A stretch of DNA of 35,000 nucleotides from Symbiodinium natans (GCA_905221605.1 CAJNDS010002601.1:863876-898875); one strand, 5' to 3'. Positions 18,205-27,518 are shown, counted from the stretch's first letter. Translations and numbers: made by a program. The notes: generated by a model from the letters alone, not told the origin.

Positions 18205-18470
18205 GGGGGCTTAGGGTTTAGGGTTTAGGGCTTAGGGTTTAGGGTTTAGGGCTTAGGGTTTAGGGCTTAGGGTTTGGTTAGCGTTTAGGGGTTGGGGTTT
18301 GGGTTTAGCGTTTAGGGCTTAGGGTTTTGGGTTAGGGGCTTGGGGTCTGGGGTTTAGGGTGATAGGGGTTTAGGGTTTGGGGTTTGGAGTTTGGGGTTTG
18401 GGGGTTTGAGGTTTAGGGTTCAGTGCTTTAGGGTTTATAGGTGGTTTAGGGTTTAAAGATGAGGGTTTCG
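18205..18470 (+). repeat. TTTAGGG array decaying to TTTGGGG
   Basis: Mixed TTTAGGG and CTTAGGG units to 18290, then degenerate G-rich words. Confidence 0.9.
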
Positions 18471-18714
18471 GATTTGCTTCATTTAGGGCCTTTCGGGGTT
18501 GATGGCTTATAGTAGGGGCTTGGGGGCTAGGACTCTGGGGTGCTTCAGCTCTGTGAATCCCGGCATAGTCCTTCCCATGGAATCCGCATGGTGTTTAGGG
18601 TTTCGGAATGAGGGGTGGGGGCTCAGGGAACACTTGAGCCCCCAAACCCTGAAACCCTCAAAACCCAAAAAAAACCCTAAACCCCGGAAAGTGTGAGGAG
18701 GGTCTTAGGGGCAA
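18471..18714. other. Spacer
   Basis: Unique sequence; an open plus frame at 18499 without recognisable features. Confidence 0.45.
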
Positions 18715-18806
18715 CCCTGAAAACCCTGAAAACCCTGAGAACCCTGAAAACCCTGAAAACCCTAAACCCTAAACCCTAAACCCTAAACCCTAAACCCTAA
18801 ACCCCT
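18715..18806 (-). repeat. CCCTGAAAA block followed by CCCTAAA
   Basis: Six or so 9-bp AACCCTGAA units then about seven pure CCCTAAA units, ending next to the donor of the 18.8-kb exon. Confidence 0.93.
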
Positions 18807-18815
18807 CAACCTTAC

Positions 18816-18889
18816 AGGGCGGAAGTCCAGAAATCTTTGGACTTTGGCCGGCTGCTTGGCCTCTGAACATATTGGCAATTCAAGGGTCC
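18816..18889 (-). CDS. Exon after the ankyrin repeats (gene A)
   Basis: Acceptor ttaaacag, donor GTAAGG (a consensus donor). Reads TLELPICSEAKQPAKVQRFL then DFRP. Its phase fits the previous exon (split glycine codon). No known domain is recognised. Confidence 0.62.
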
Positions 18890-19383
18890 CTGTTTAACAG
18901 AAGGGGCTTAGGATTTAGGGTTTAGGGTATAGGGTTTAGGGGTGAACCCTAGACTCAAAAAAAAACGCTGCAAGCCCCAAACCATGCACCGCTAAAACTC
19001 TCAACCGCCGGATTCCCAATCGAAAGATTCAATGTCATTTCCTAGATGGGAGGGTTTACGATTTGAGGCGTACGGGTTGAGAAAGCCTATGCACCCTTCA
19101 GGGTTTACTCTTAAACCCTAAACCCTAACCCCTACACCCTAAACTCTAAAACCTCAACCCTAAACCCCAGGCTTCAGCGGGGGTTTGAGATTTGTTGTTG
19201 ATATTATTATTATTATTATTATTATAGATATATATTCTTTTTGTTTTTGTTTTTTTTTTTTGGGGGGGGGGGTGGTATCCAGGGGAGCCCAACCCTGAAG
19301 AGAAACTGGCAACGCACAGACTGCACAGAGGGGTTTCGGGCCAATAGTCATCGGGTTTTGGGTTTAGGGTTTATAAGTTATAA
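18890..19383. other. Spacer with low-complexity tracts
   Basis: Short TTTAGGG patch at 18908-18940, CCCTAAA-like words at 19110-19170, (ATT)n at 19201-19226, T tract and 11-12 G at 19249-19272. No gene seen. Confidence 0.6.
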
Positions 19384-19626
19384 GCGTTTAAGGTTTAGGG
19401 TTTAGGGTTTAGGGTTTAGGGTTTAGGGTTTAGGGCATCAAACTCAAAACCTCAAAATCCCGAATCCCAAGAACCCCCAGACAAAGCCTAAGAAACACGG
19501 TTGCCAGGAAAAGCCTCAATGCCCAGATATCCCTCAACCCTGAACCCTCAACTCCAATCTTCCAAAAACAAAACCCTAAGTCATCTGGGTTTAGGGTTTA
19601 GGGTTTAGGGTTTAGGGTTTAGGGTG
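19384..19626 (+). repeat. Two TTTAGGG arrays
   Basis: 19384-19434 and 19589-19626, separated by 150 bases of C/A-rich degenerate telomere-like sequence. Confidence 0.94.
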
Positions 19627-19635
19627 CCCTGATAC

Positions 19636-19772
19636 CGAACGGAGTCTTTTCCGTCAATCTTTCTGCCAATGTCTCGGCGCGTTCCAGGCGATACTTCTGC
19701 CGCTTGTGAGTGGCAGCTCCGGCGCTGCGGAGCATGCGCCTGATCAGCAGCTGGCTTTCTGAGGTTCTCCAC
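19636..19772 (-). CDS. Last ankyrin repeat and basic linker (gene A)
   Basis: Acceptor cctgctcag; reads WRTSESQLLIRRMLRSAGAA and then a charged stretch THKRQKYRLERAETLAERL. The first part completes the repeat begun in the previous exon; the second looks like a helical tail after the solenoid. Donor GTATCA, phase 1. A second frame is also open over this span, which lowers confidence slightly. Confidence 0.7.
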
Positions 19773-19809
19773 CTGAGCAGGTCTTCACATGGTGGCCCCG
19801 CAACCCTCT

Positions 19810-20321
19810 GTAAACCAAAACCCTTCTATGTCTACAGATAAGCAAATACTAAATACAAAAACAAATAAATATAAACAGATATATGTATTCATATATGTAT
19901 ATATATATATATAGAGAGAGAGAGAGTAGTATAAAGCTATTTACATATATATATATATATACACATGAAAAATATGTACACATACCCAAAAAGGCCGCAT
20001 ACTTTAGAGCAGTGACCATCCGGGAGAAGGGTTATCTGTAATATAGATAGCTACATAAAGAAAATTTATGTACATATACCCAAAACCATATTATGGTTTA
20101 CGCGGTAGGCTTTAGGGCTTAGGGCCCAGGGCAACTATGCTTCACAGGCTGGTGGCACACGGAACTGACTCACATACAGGCTTATGCTCAAAATAGCACC
20201 AAAAAACCTTGCAGAGTATGGCCTTTGGGTTCAGAAAACACCCTGAAATAAGAACCCTAAACCGTACACCCAAAAGGGTCTAGCTCAAAAAAAGCGGTCT
20301 GGAGTTCAAGGACCAAGCCAC
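19810..20321. other. Intronic spacer with AT and AG microsatellites
   Basis: (TA)n and (GA)n at about 19876-19964; otherwise A/T-rich unique sequence, unlike the G/C-rich surroundings. No gene. Confidence 0.6.
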
Positions 20322-20407
20322 AAATTGGAGATCTTCTGGTAGGGCGAAATCCCAGAACCATCCAGTCGGTTTGGGTCTGCAGCAGACTTCAGCAGGCAGC
20401 CGACCAC
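20322..20407 (-). CDS. Ankyrin exon (gene A)
   Basis: Acceptor attccag, reads VVGCLLKSAADPNRLDGSGI then SPYQKISN. Donor GTGGCT, phase 2, joins the next exon through a TTG codon. In the sense direction a long CCCTAAA block precedes the acceptor by about 20 bases. Confidence 0.78.
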
Positions 20408-20420
20408 CTGGAATCTGGTG

Positions 20421-20700
20421 GGGTTTAGAGTTTAGGGTTTCAGGGTTTACGTTTAGGGTTTAGGGTTTAGGGTTTAGGGTTTAGGGTTTAGGGTTTGGGT
20501 TTAGGTTTAGGGTTTAGGGTCTAGGGTCTAGGGTCTAGGGTCAGGGGTCTAGGGTTTAGGGTTTAGGGTTTAGGGGTTTAGGGGTTTAGGGGTTTAGGGG
20601 TTTAGGGGTGTAGGGGTTTAGGGGTTTAGGGGTATAGGGTTTAGGGTTAGGGTTTAGGCTTTAGGGTTTCGGTTCAGGGTTTAGGGTCTTGGGTCTTGGG
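20421..20700 (+). repeat. Long TTTAGGG array with TCTAGGG and GGTTTAGGG variants
   Basis: Pure units at 20455-20500, TCTAGGG at 20520-20550, eight-base GGTTTAGG units at 20570-20635. Confidence 0.95.
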
Positions 20701-20772
20701 TTTCGGCTTTACGGATTAGGACCACGTGGCTGAAGCTGTGCGGGGGGGGGCTTGAGGCTTTCATGGTGTGTT

Positions 20773-20799
20773 GGGGGGGGGGGGGGGGGGGGGGGGGGG
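20773..20799 (+). repeat. Homopolymer: 27 G
   Basis: Inside the intron between exons 21377 and 20407. Confidence 0.95.
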
Positions 20800-20986
20800 A
20801 TGGGGGCGGTCTTTTGAGCTTTTGGGAATCAAAGGGGTGACGGGCGTTACCGTTACAAACCTTGTCTGAGTTTTTCTTTCGAAGTTTCACAATGTCAGAA
20901 GATACCCAAAGAGTCGAGCTCAACAAGCCCCCAACCCAACCCCAAACAGGAACAAAACCACAAAATCACGTCACGAAACTGTAAAC

Positions 20987-21035
20987 ATCGCCAAAGCAAT
21001 GAAGCCTTCGAACCTCAACGCTGGAGCCGTAAGCC
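20987..21035 (-). CDS. Optional exon candidate (gene A), 49 nt
   Basis: Acceptor gggcttcag, donor GTTTAC. Reads AYGSSVEVRRLHCFGD. If exon 21420 is extended to the GT of the telomere array (21339), this piece joins in phase on both sides. The direct junction 21377 to 20407 fits ankyrin spacing better, so this would be a rare or alternative exon, or chance. Confidence 0.3.
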
Positions 21036-21194
21036 CTGAAGCCCGACGCCCAAACGCCTGAACCAGTTTAGGGTTTAGGGTTTAGGGCCCCCTCAACCCT
21101 GTAAGCCTAAAGCCCTCAACCTTCAAACAGGGAGGAGCTTAGGCAAACAACCGTACACATAGGTAAACATGGCTTTCTACTTCTTGAAAAACCC

Positions 21195-21340
21195 TAAACC
21201 CTAAAACAGTTCCCCAAACCCCATACCCCATACCCCATACCCGAAACCCCAAACTCCAAACTCCAAACCCCAAACCCCAAACCCGAAACCCGAAACCCGA
21301 AACCCTAAACCCTAAACCCTAAACCCTAAACCCTAAACCC
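21195..21340 (-). repeat. CCCCATA / CCCCAAA / CCCGAAA / CCCTAAA variant blocks
   Basis: Four successive variant blocks, each homogenised, ending with six pure CCCTAAA units at the 21.4-kb island. Confidence 0.95.
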
Positions 21341-21376
21341 TGCTTTGCAGGGCTTTCGGGGTGCCAGCACAGGGGC

Positions 21377-21420
21377 CTCGGCGTGCCCTGCCTTGCAGGC
21401 AGTGGACAGTGGCGAGTCCC
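21377..21420 (-). CDS. Ankyrin micro-exon (gene A), 44 nt
   Basis: Acceptor aggctcag, reads DSPLSTACKAGHAE, the first helix of a repeat and the turn. GC donor (GCCCCT), phase 0. It joins to VVGCLLKSA in phase 0. A GT donor formed by the first telomere unit at 21338 would extend it in frame. Confidence 0.78.
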
Positions 21421-21454
21421 CTGAGCCTCGCGGCCAAGAGTCCCTAAACCCAGT

Positions 21455-21520
21455 TAGGGTTTAGGGTTTAGGGTTTAGAGTTTAGGGTTTAGGGTTTAGG
21501 GTTTAGGGTTTAGGGTTTCG
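21455..21520 (+). repeat. Telomere-like array TTTAGGG, about 9 units
   Basis: One TTTAGAG variant. Confidence 0.96.
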
Positions 21521-21789
21521 GGTTCCATCGGCCGCGACTGTAGCAGGCTTTCGGGTTTAGGGTTTAGGGTGTAGGCTTTCGGGTCGCTTTTGCTAGCGGC
21601 CACCAGAGACCAAAAGCTGCTTCTAAGCCCCAAAAGCCCCTTAAAGCCTCCAAATACTGAACTTGTTTGCCCAACAAGCCCTAGAGAACCCAGCACCCCC
21701 GAACTACACCAACCCCTGTATAAGCCCTAAGCCCCATAAGCCGGACAAGCCCGAGAGCACCGAACCCGAAGTCTGCAAGTGCTCAAGCA
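21521..21789. other. Intronic spacer
   Basis: Short G-rich patch at 21555-21572; a coding-like minus stretch near 21580-21640 (RSSFWSLVAASKSDPKA) without matching phase. Confidence 0.45.
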
Positions 21790-21937
21790 CCCCTAAACCC
21801 TAAACCCTAAACCCTAAACCCAAAACCCAAAACCCAAAACCCAAAACCCAAAACCCAAAACCCTAAACCCTAAACCCTAAGCCCTAAACCCTAAACCCTA
21901 AACCCTAAACCCTAAACCCTAAACCCTAAACCCTAAC
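21790..21937 (-). repeat. CCCTAAA array with a CCCAAAA block
   Basis: About seven CCCAAAA units (21818-21860) between pure CCCTAAA. Ends with ACGG then TTAGGGTTT, a small head-to-tail inversion. Confidence 0.96.
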
Positions 21938-22021
21938 GGTTAGGGTTTAACAAAAAACAAACTCATGTCTGAGAGCCCCAAACCCTCAACCCGAACCAGC
22001 CCTTCAATGCTGCGCAGACGC

Positions 22022-22076
22022 CATCCAAGTCGTTCTGGGCCGCGCCGGCACTCAGCAGCGTCTGCACCACGGCGAC
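22022..22076 (-). CDS. Ankyrin exon (gene A), 55 nt
   Basis: Acceptor ctggcgag, reads VAVVQTLLSAGAAQNDLD. It follows HLGGQD of the previous exon without a spacing error. GC donor (GCGTCT), phase 1; the split codon with the next exon is glycine. Confidence 0.78.
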
Positions 22077-22120
22077 CTCGCCAGAAAGACCTTGGAGGAT
22101 TATTTTCGGAAGGCCTTGGG

Positions 22121-22177
22121 GTTTAGAGTTTAGGGTTTAGGGTTTAGGGTTTAGGGTTTAGGGTTTAGGGTTTAGGG
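22121..22177 (+). repeat. Telomere-like array TTTAGGG, about 8 units
   Basis: Right flank of the 22.05-kb exon island. Confidence 0.96.
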
Positions 22178-22375
22178 GTGACATCCGCTGTTAAGTCCAG
22201 TCTTCCGGGTGCCATAAGAATACTTCGTGGGGGGCGATTCCCGTAGCCGTCCGCTGAAAGAGGGACAAGACCAGCTTCGATTGTTCAGGAGTTTGTTCTT
22301 TTAACCGGTTGTTTCTTCGCATCAAATCCCCTACATAGGACTAACCCACACCAATTCGACTTTGGGCGCTTGAGC

Positions 22376-23065
22376 ATGGGTTCGGTCAGGTCAGCCCGGT
22401 CAGGTCGTCTGGTCAGGTCGGCCCGGTCGCCCGGTCAGGTCGGTCAGTTCGGTCAGGTCAGCCCGGTCAGGTCAGCCTGGTCAGGTCGGTCCGGTCGCCC
22501 GGTCAGGTCGGTCAGTTCGGTCGGGTCAGCCCGGTCAGTCAGGTCAGTCTGGTCAGGTCGGTCAGTTCGGTCAGGTCAGCCCGGTCAGGTCAGTCTGGTC
22601 AGGTCGGCCCGGTCGCCCGGTCAGGTAGGTCAGTTCGGTCAGGTCAGCCCGGTCAGGTCAGCCTGGTCAGGTCGGTCCGGTCGCCCGGTCAGGTCGGTCA
22701 GTTCGGTCGGGTCAGCCCGGTCAGTCAGGTCAGTCTGGTCAGGTCGGTCAGTTCGGTCAGGTCAGCCCGGTCAGGTCAGTCTGGTCAGGTCGGCCCGGTC
22801 GCCCGGTCAGGTCGGTCAGTTCGGTCAGGTCAGCCCGGTCAGGTCAGCCTGGTCAGGTCGGTCCGGTCGCCCGGTCAGTTCGGTCAGGTCAGCCCGCCCG
22901 GTCAGGTCAGCCCGGTCAGGTCAGTCTGGTCAGGTCAGTCCGGTCGCTCGGATCGGTCAGCCCGGTCAGGTCAGCCCGGTCGGGTCAGTCCGGCCAGCCG
23001 GTCAGGTCAGTCCGGTCAGCCAGCCAGGCCGACCGGATCCGGTCAACCGGATCCGGTCAGCCCGT
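22376..23065 (+). repeat. GGTCAGGTC minisatellite with 186-bp higher-order repeat
   Basis: Built of 5-14-bp words (GGTCAG, GTCAGGTC, GCCCGGTC). A higher-order unit of 186 bp (62 codons) recurs at about 22431, 22617 and 22803. The plus strand is open for 259 codons (22370-23149) only because the repeat has no stop; the product is Ser/Arg/Val/Gly low complexity. It lies in the intron between exons 23683 and 22076. Confidence 0.95.
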
Positions 23066-23632
23066 TCACCCGGTCACGGTCAGACCTTCGACACCCTTCT
23101 GGGGCGCTTAAGGGTAATCTTGGGGAAGTGCAAAAACGGAGAAGTCTAGGATCTGGGTACAAGGAAGACTTTACCCCTGCACAACAAACCCTAAACTCTG
23201 AACCGAGGACACAGGGTTTGGGGAAACCGGAAAGCATGACCATGTCTGCCCTACACCCTAAACCTCAGCTGAAGGTTAAGGGTTTGGAGTTTAGTGGGCG
23301 GGAAAGGTACATACGAGTCTGACGCAAACAGTCCGAGCACTTAGGGTTCAAACTTTTTTGGTTGGTTGTTCTACTTTAAAACGGAACCCGGAGCCAAGAA
23401 ATGGGTAAAGGGTACCACTGGGCTACCGTGAAGCAGCTGTGCAGGAACTGCTTTGGGGTGAGTCGACGCTGACTATGGGCTGACGGGTTGAAAGCCGACC
23501 GCATTTACAGGCTGCATTATAATGTCTGAGGCTTTAGGGCTTGAGATGTGAGGCTTCGATGAGTATGCAAAGTTGACAGTTCAAACATCCATGAACGACA
23601 ACACACAACCAGTAGCATCGTAGATTCACAGA
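23066..23632. other. Intronic spacer with a diverged TIR element
   Basis: 23340-23428 resembles the right half of the TAGCCCAGTA element at 28.1 kb (ends CCACTGGGCTACC). No gene recognised. Confidence 0.5.
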
Positions 23633-23676
23633 CCCTAAACCCTAAACCCTAAACCCTAAACCCTAAACCCTAAACC
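23633..23676 (-). repeat. Telomere-like array CCCTAAA, about 6 units
   Basis: Ends six bases from the donor of exon 23683. Confidence 0.96.
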
Positions 23677-23682
23677 CGGCAC

Positions 23683-23781
23683 ATCTTGTCCCCCCAAGTG
23701 GCAGGCCGCAGTCAGTGGCGACAGGCCGTTCTCACCGCGGCAGTCGGTGGAGCATCTTGCGGCGAGTAACGTGGAGGCCAC
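23683..23781 (-). CDS. Ankyrin exon (gene A), exactly 33 codons
   Basis: Acceptor cccggcag, donor GTGCCG, phase 0-0, 99 nt, which is exactly one ankyrin repeat length. Reads VASTLLAARCSTDCRGENGL then SPLTAACHLGGQD. It is flanked by a TTTAGGG array on the right and a CCCTAAA array on the left, each within about 20 bases. Confidence 0.82.
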
Positions 23782-23791
23782 CTGCCGGGCT

Positions 23792-24100
23792 AAGGGCTTA
23801 GGGTTTAGGGTTTAGGGTTTAGGGTTTAGGGTTTGGGGTTTGGGGTGTAGGGCCTTGGCGTTTGGGGTTGAGGGCTTGGGGTTTAGGGTTTGGGATTTAG
23901 GGTGTAGGGTTTAGGGCTTGGGGGTTGGGGGTTAGGGTTTAGGGCTTGGGGGTTGGGCTTAGGGTTTAGGGTGTGTGGTTGAGTGCTTGGGGCTTGGGGT
24001 GTAGGGTTTGAGGTTCAGGGCTTGGGGCTTGGGGTGTAGGGTTTGAGGTTCAGGGCTTGGGGTTTGGGGTTTAGGGTTAAGGTTGGGGTTTCTTGGGCTT
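23792..24100 (+). repeat. TTTAGGG array decaying into GGGTTTGGGG / GGGCTTGGGG
   Basis: Five pure units next to the exon, then about 250 bases of variants including two near-identical copies of a roughly 42-bp unit (GGGCTTGGGGTGTAGGG...). Confidence 0.93.
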
Positions 24101-24181
24101 AGGGTTTCATTATGCCCCAATAACCTAGACCCTGAACCCAACGCAACTACACATCCCCACACAAACTTGTCCTGCACCCCG

Positions 24182-24350
24182 AACCCTGAAGCTGAAAGGA
24201 CTAAACTCAGAACCCCTAAACCTTAACCCTAGACCCTAAACCCTAACCCCCAAAGCATGAAGCTCTGAAGCTCTGAAGAACAAGCCCCCTAAACCCTAAA
24301 CCCTAAACCCTAAACCCTAAACCCTAAACCCTAAACCCTAAACCCTACAC
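24182..24350 (-). repeat. CCCTAAA array
   Basis: Degenerate to 24280, then nine pure units up to the donor of exon 24356. Confidence 0.95.
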
Positions 24351-24355
24351 CCTGC

Positions 24356-24433
24356 CTCCGCGTGGCCCTGCTTGCAGGCCACCACCAGTAGGGAGATCAC
24401 CAGTTGGGCGCCCGCAGCCAAAAGGGCATTAAC
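24356..24433 (-). CDS. Ankyrin exon (gene A), 26 codons
   Basis: Reads VNALLAAGAQLVISLLVVAC then KQGHAE. Acceptor AG of tcggag, donor GC (GCAGGG), phase 0-0. The loop of this repeat is a few residues short. Telomere repeats begin a few bases after the donor. GGCAGG occurs at both ends of the following intron. Confidence 0.78.
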
Positions 24434-24589
24434 CTCCGACTGCACCCTAAACCCTGAACCCTAAACCCTAAAACGCCCATGACTAGGCAGTATGGGTGTA
24501 GGATTTAGGGTTAGAGATACTAGGAAGAACATCGGCAATTGCTGCAGATACTGGCCGAGGGTCAGGTGAGCACGCGCAAGTTGCCATAC

Positions 24590-24761
24590 CCCAAACCCTA
24601 AACCCTAAACCCTAAACCCTAAACCCTAAACCCTGAAGCACAACTATGGGCTCCTAATCCTGCAAGAGACATCAAGTCCCCCTTAACTCCTGACGCCCCT
24701 TTAGGGTTTAGGGTTTAGGCTTTAAGGCTTAGGGTTTAGGGTTTAGGGTTAGGGTTTAGGG
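24590..24761. repeat. CCCTAAA array and TTTAGGG array around a 65-bp island
   Basis: 24590-24634 C-rich, 24701-24761 G-rich. A plus-strand patch at 24535-24585 ends in GGTCAGGTGAGC, a donor-like site, and reads EHRQLLQILAEGQ; undecided. Confidence 0.9.
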
Positions 24762-24983
24762 ACTCTTCCCCCTAAGTTTTTGGTACCTGGAAACCACACT
24801 GTGTGAGGTTCGTGGGACATGTTGAGCCGGCATAATGGCGGGGTAAATGCCGAACCTGCATTAGGGTGTAGGGCTTAACCCTAAACTCGCAAGCCTATAA
24901 GTCTCCTAAACCCCAACTCCCCCATCGCGATCTGCTGCCGATACTTCAACCCCGTATGAACCCTGTAAGGCCCTCAAGGTTCT

Positions 24984-25024
24984 AGGGTTTAGGGTTTATA
25001 AGGTTTAGGGTTTAGGGTTTAGGG
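24984..25024 (+). repeat. Telomere-like array TTTAGGG
   Basis: About five units with one TTTATAAGG variant. Confidence 0.93.
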
Positions 25025-25083
25025 ACAGAAACTGTTGAATACTATGGTGAGATCTGTCGATCTTGCCACCAAACCGCGACGGC

Positions 25084-25128
25084 ATCGTGGCCAGCTCCTG
25101 CGGCTACTGCCAGCGGGGTGGTGCCTTC
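25084..25128 (-). CDS. Ankyrin micro-exon (gene A), 45 nt
   Basis: A TTTAGGG block on the plus strand is followed by a pyrimidine-rich acceptor (cttctctttctgctcag on the minus strand). Reads EGTTPLAVAAGAGHD, the first helix of a repeat. Donor GC (GCCGTC), phase 0, joins to VNALLAAGA. Confidence 0.78.
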
Positions 25129-25152
25129 CTGAGCAGAAAGAGAAGCAGGAGT

Positions 25153-25255
25153 GAGGGTTTAGGGTTTAGGGTTCAGGGTTCATTAGGGTTTAGGGTTTAG
25201 GGTTTGAGGGTTTGAGGGTTTGAGGGTTTGAGGGTTTGAGGGTTTGAGGGTTTAC
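25153..25255 (+). repeat. TTTAGGG then TTTGAGGG block
   Basis: Seven copies of the 8-bp variant TTTGAGGG at about 25205-25252. Confidence 0.95.
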
Positions 25256-25395
25256 AGGGATCGGGGGTTGTAGGATTTGAGTGGCATATAGGCGCGCGCT
25301 TCAAGAGTGCGGTTCACGGTTTTAGGACTTCGCCCCCTCGTCGACGGAACTCAGCCGCCAAGAACTTGATCCCCCTGAGCCCTGCGAACCGCAAA

Positions 25396-25495
25396 ACCCT
25401 AGACCCGAAACCCCTAAACCCTAAACCCTGAACCCTAAACCTCGAAACCCTAAACCCTAAACCCTGAACCCTAAACCCCGAAACCCTAAACCCAC
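25396..25495 (-). repeat. CCCTAAA array with CCCTGAA and CCCCGAAA variants
   Basis: Degenerate. Confidence 0.92.
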
Positions 25496-25601
25496 AAACC
25501 CGAAGATCCAGGACCTTATGGTCCCAGGCTTTCAAGTGGACTTCATGGCTTGCGCGGAGTGTTTTGATCATGCCCCACAAGCTCCAAAGCCAGCAAAGTA
25601 T

Positions 25602-25692
25602 CGGTTTAGGGTTTAGGGTTTAGGGTTTAGGGTTTAGGGTTTAGGGTTTAGGGTTTAGGGTTTAGGGTTTAGGGTTTAGGGTTTAGGGTTTA
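25602..25692 (+). repeat. Telomere-like array TTTAGGG, about 13 units
   Basis: Pure; followed after two bases by CCCTAAA-like sequence in inverted orientation. Confidence 0.97.
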
Positions 25693-25759
25693 GAGTTAAA
25701 CCCTAAATCCTATAAACCCTATAAGCTCTAAGCTCAAAGTCAATGCTCTACCGTGGATC

Positions 25760-25824
25760 AGAATCTGGCTGGTCCAGGTCCGCCCTCGCCTCGATCAGCA
25801 GCCGAAGTGTCTCCACATGGCCAC
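25760..25824 (-). CDS. Ankyrin exon (gene A)
   Basis: Acceptor ctcccag; reads GHVETLRLLIEARADLDQPD, the second helix and loop of a repeat. A GA donor (GATCCA) after DS gives canonical spacing to the next exon (PDS, then EGTTPL); a GT donor (GTAGAG) eight bases on would change the phase. Confidence 0.75.
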
Positions 25825-25837
25825 CTGGGAGTTCACT

Positions 25838-25892
25838 AAACCCTAAACCCTAAACCCTAAACCCTAAACCCTAAACCCTAAACCCTAAGCCC
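25838..25892 (-). repeat. Telomere-like array CCCTAAA, about 8 units
   Basis: Right of the 25.8-kb exon. Confidence 0.96.
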
Positions 25893-26639
25893 TAAGCTTT
25901 GGGATGTTCTCCATTGTCTTAGCCGTCCTTTATCGGGATTCTAATGAGGGGGTACGAGAATCCCGAATAAGGACTGTTAGTATACGGGGGAATATCCCAA
26001 CCCCACACTTAAACTTAAACCTTGTAAACCCTATGAGCCCTATAAACCCTGCAAACCCCATAAACCCTTTGAGACCTCGAAAGCCTCTAACCCTCCAAAC
26101 TCGAAAACCCCTAAAAACCCTATAAACCCTACAAGCCCCAGAGACCCTCTAAACCCTCGAAACGATCTAAACCCTCTAACCCTAAACCCTAAACGACCTC
26201 TTGCCCCCAAGTTCCCCCTAGACTCAGCCTTATTTGAAGACTGTTTTTGCCCAAGAGCCGTAGTTACCACAGATAAGGGCTAAGGGATTGGGTCGGATTA
26301 GGGTTTAGGGCTCTACCACCTCTTGGGCTTCTGTGTTTATTTAAGACTTAGGGCAAGGCTTCTTGGTTCTAAGCCCTAAGGTTTTAACCCAACATAGGTC
26401 TTGCGACCAGCAAGTAAGTTGGCACTACTTGTATACTTGGGGCCTTAGAGGGATCCGAACCGAAAACGAAAACCCTAAACTGCCCTTAACCCTAAACCCT
26501 CAACCCTATAAGCCCCAAACCCTAACCCTGAAGACGCCCTAAATCACCCATGTCCTTGACACTCCCAAAGCCCTGCACTCTCTCTATAACCCCCAAACCC
26601 TAGAACCCCCTAATCTTGAAGACCCTACATCACCCAAAA
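25893..26639. other. Intronic spacer
   Basis: Degenerate CCCTATAAA-type words at 26030-26195 and 26470-26640; unique sequence between. Open frames here run through the degenerate repeats and are not supported. Confidence 0.55.
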
Positions 26640-26702
26640 CCTTAAACCCTAAACCCCTAACTTAACCCCTAAACCCTAAATCCTGAAACCTAAACCCCTA
26701 AA

Positions 26703-26777
26703 AATAGCTTTAGGATTTAGGGTTTGGGGGGTTAAGTTAGTAACTTAACCCCCCAAACCCTAAATCCTAAAGCTATT
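26703..26777. repeat. Perfect palindrome, 36-bp arms
   Basis: Arms 26703-26738 and 26742-26777 are exact inverted copies with a 3-base centre. The arms contain one telomere-like unit. It starts 18 bases after the donor of exon 26796, so the nascent RNA would form a 36-bp hairpin at the intron start. Confidence 0.97.
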
Positions 26778-26795
26778 ACATCTGAACCTGGCCAC

Positions 26796-26838
26796 CGGAA
26801 GCCGTGCACCAAAGTGCCGACTGACCTCGCCGATTCAC
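26796..26838 (-). CDS. Ankyrin micro-exon (gene A), 43 nt
   Basis: Acceptor ctctgttcag; reads VNRRGQSALWCTAS, the loop and first helix of an ankyrin repeat. Donor GTGGCC, phase 1. The next exon completes GGHVETLRLL. The eight bases GGTGGCCA occur at both ends of the intron. A perfect palindrome starts 18 bases into that intron. Confidence 0.75.
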
Positions 26839-26860
26839 CTGAACAGAGGCCCTAGCTTCC

Positions 26861-27070
26861 CAAACCCTAAACCCTAAACCCTAAACCCTAAACCCTAAAC
26901 CCTAAACCCTAAACCCTAAACCCTAAACCCTAAACCCTAAACCCTAAACCCTAAACCCTAAACCCTAAAGGCCCTAAACCCTAAACCCTAAACCCTAAAC
27001 ACTTATAAACACTTATAAACCCTTATAAACCCTTATAAACCCTTATAAAACCCTTATAAACCCTTATGAA
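26861..27070 (-). repeat. CCCTAAA array then CCCTTATAAA block
   Basis: About 19 pure units to 27000, then seven copies of the 10-bp variant CCCTTATAAA. Confidence 0.96.
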
Positions 27071-27314
27071 CCCTAAACCCCAAACCCTAAAACCTAAACC
27101 CTCGATACAACACGTTAGAAAACAGAATGCTGCAACCCCAAAATTTGCTAAACCCTGAACACCGCGCCCTAGCCCAACTTCAACCCATACATCGTGCCTC
27201 ATGAACCCAACACCGATGTTTTGTGGATTGCGAGTATACATCTCCTCTGAAGAATCCTTCAGTAACCTACAAAACATGAGGCTTGGGCTTTTTGCATAGG
27301 TACGTTGTCAAACG

Positions 27315-27346
<32 letters not shown>
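27315..27346 (+). repeat. Homopolymer: 32 C
   Basis: In the intron between exons 27565 and 26838. 27071-27314 around it is unique spacer with no gene recognised. Confidence 0.95.
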
Positions 27347-27347
<1 letters not shown>

Positions 27348-27518
27348 AAACTGGCCCTAAGCTCAAGTTTTCGGTTTAGGGCCGGAATTCGAGCTGAGAG
27401 AACCGGTCCCCCCCTCCCAGCATCGTTTCCTTAGCGGCCCATACGGGCCCAGGGCATCTCAACTTGGATATTTTCGGGGGTAGTTTTGGGTCTCAGGCTC
27501 TTGTTTCGTCGGAGCATG

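Noticed and set aside
21377-21450. The 21.4-kb island as a frameshifted ankyrin remnant
   Set aside because: First read in the wrong frame; starting at the ctcag acceptor gives a clean ankyrin helix in phase with both neighbours.
22376-23065. CRISPR-like array
   Set aside because: No constant repeat separated by unique spacers; the words are nested tandem repeats, and the context is eukaryotic.
22370-23149. 259-codon plus-strand open frame as a gene
   Set aside because: It is a direct translation of a stop-free minisatellite, has no domain and lies in a predicted intron.
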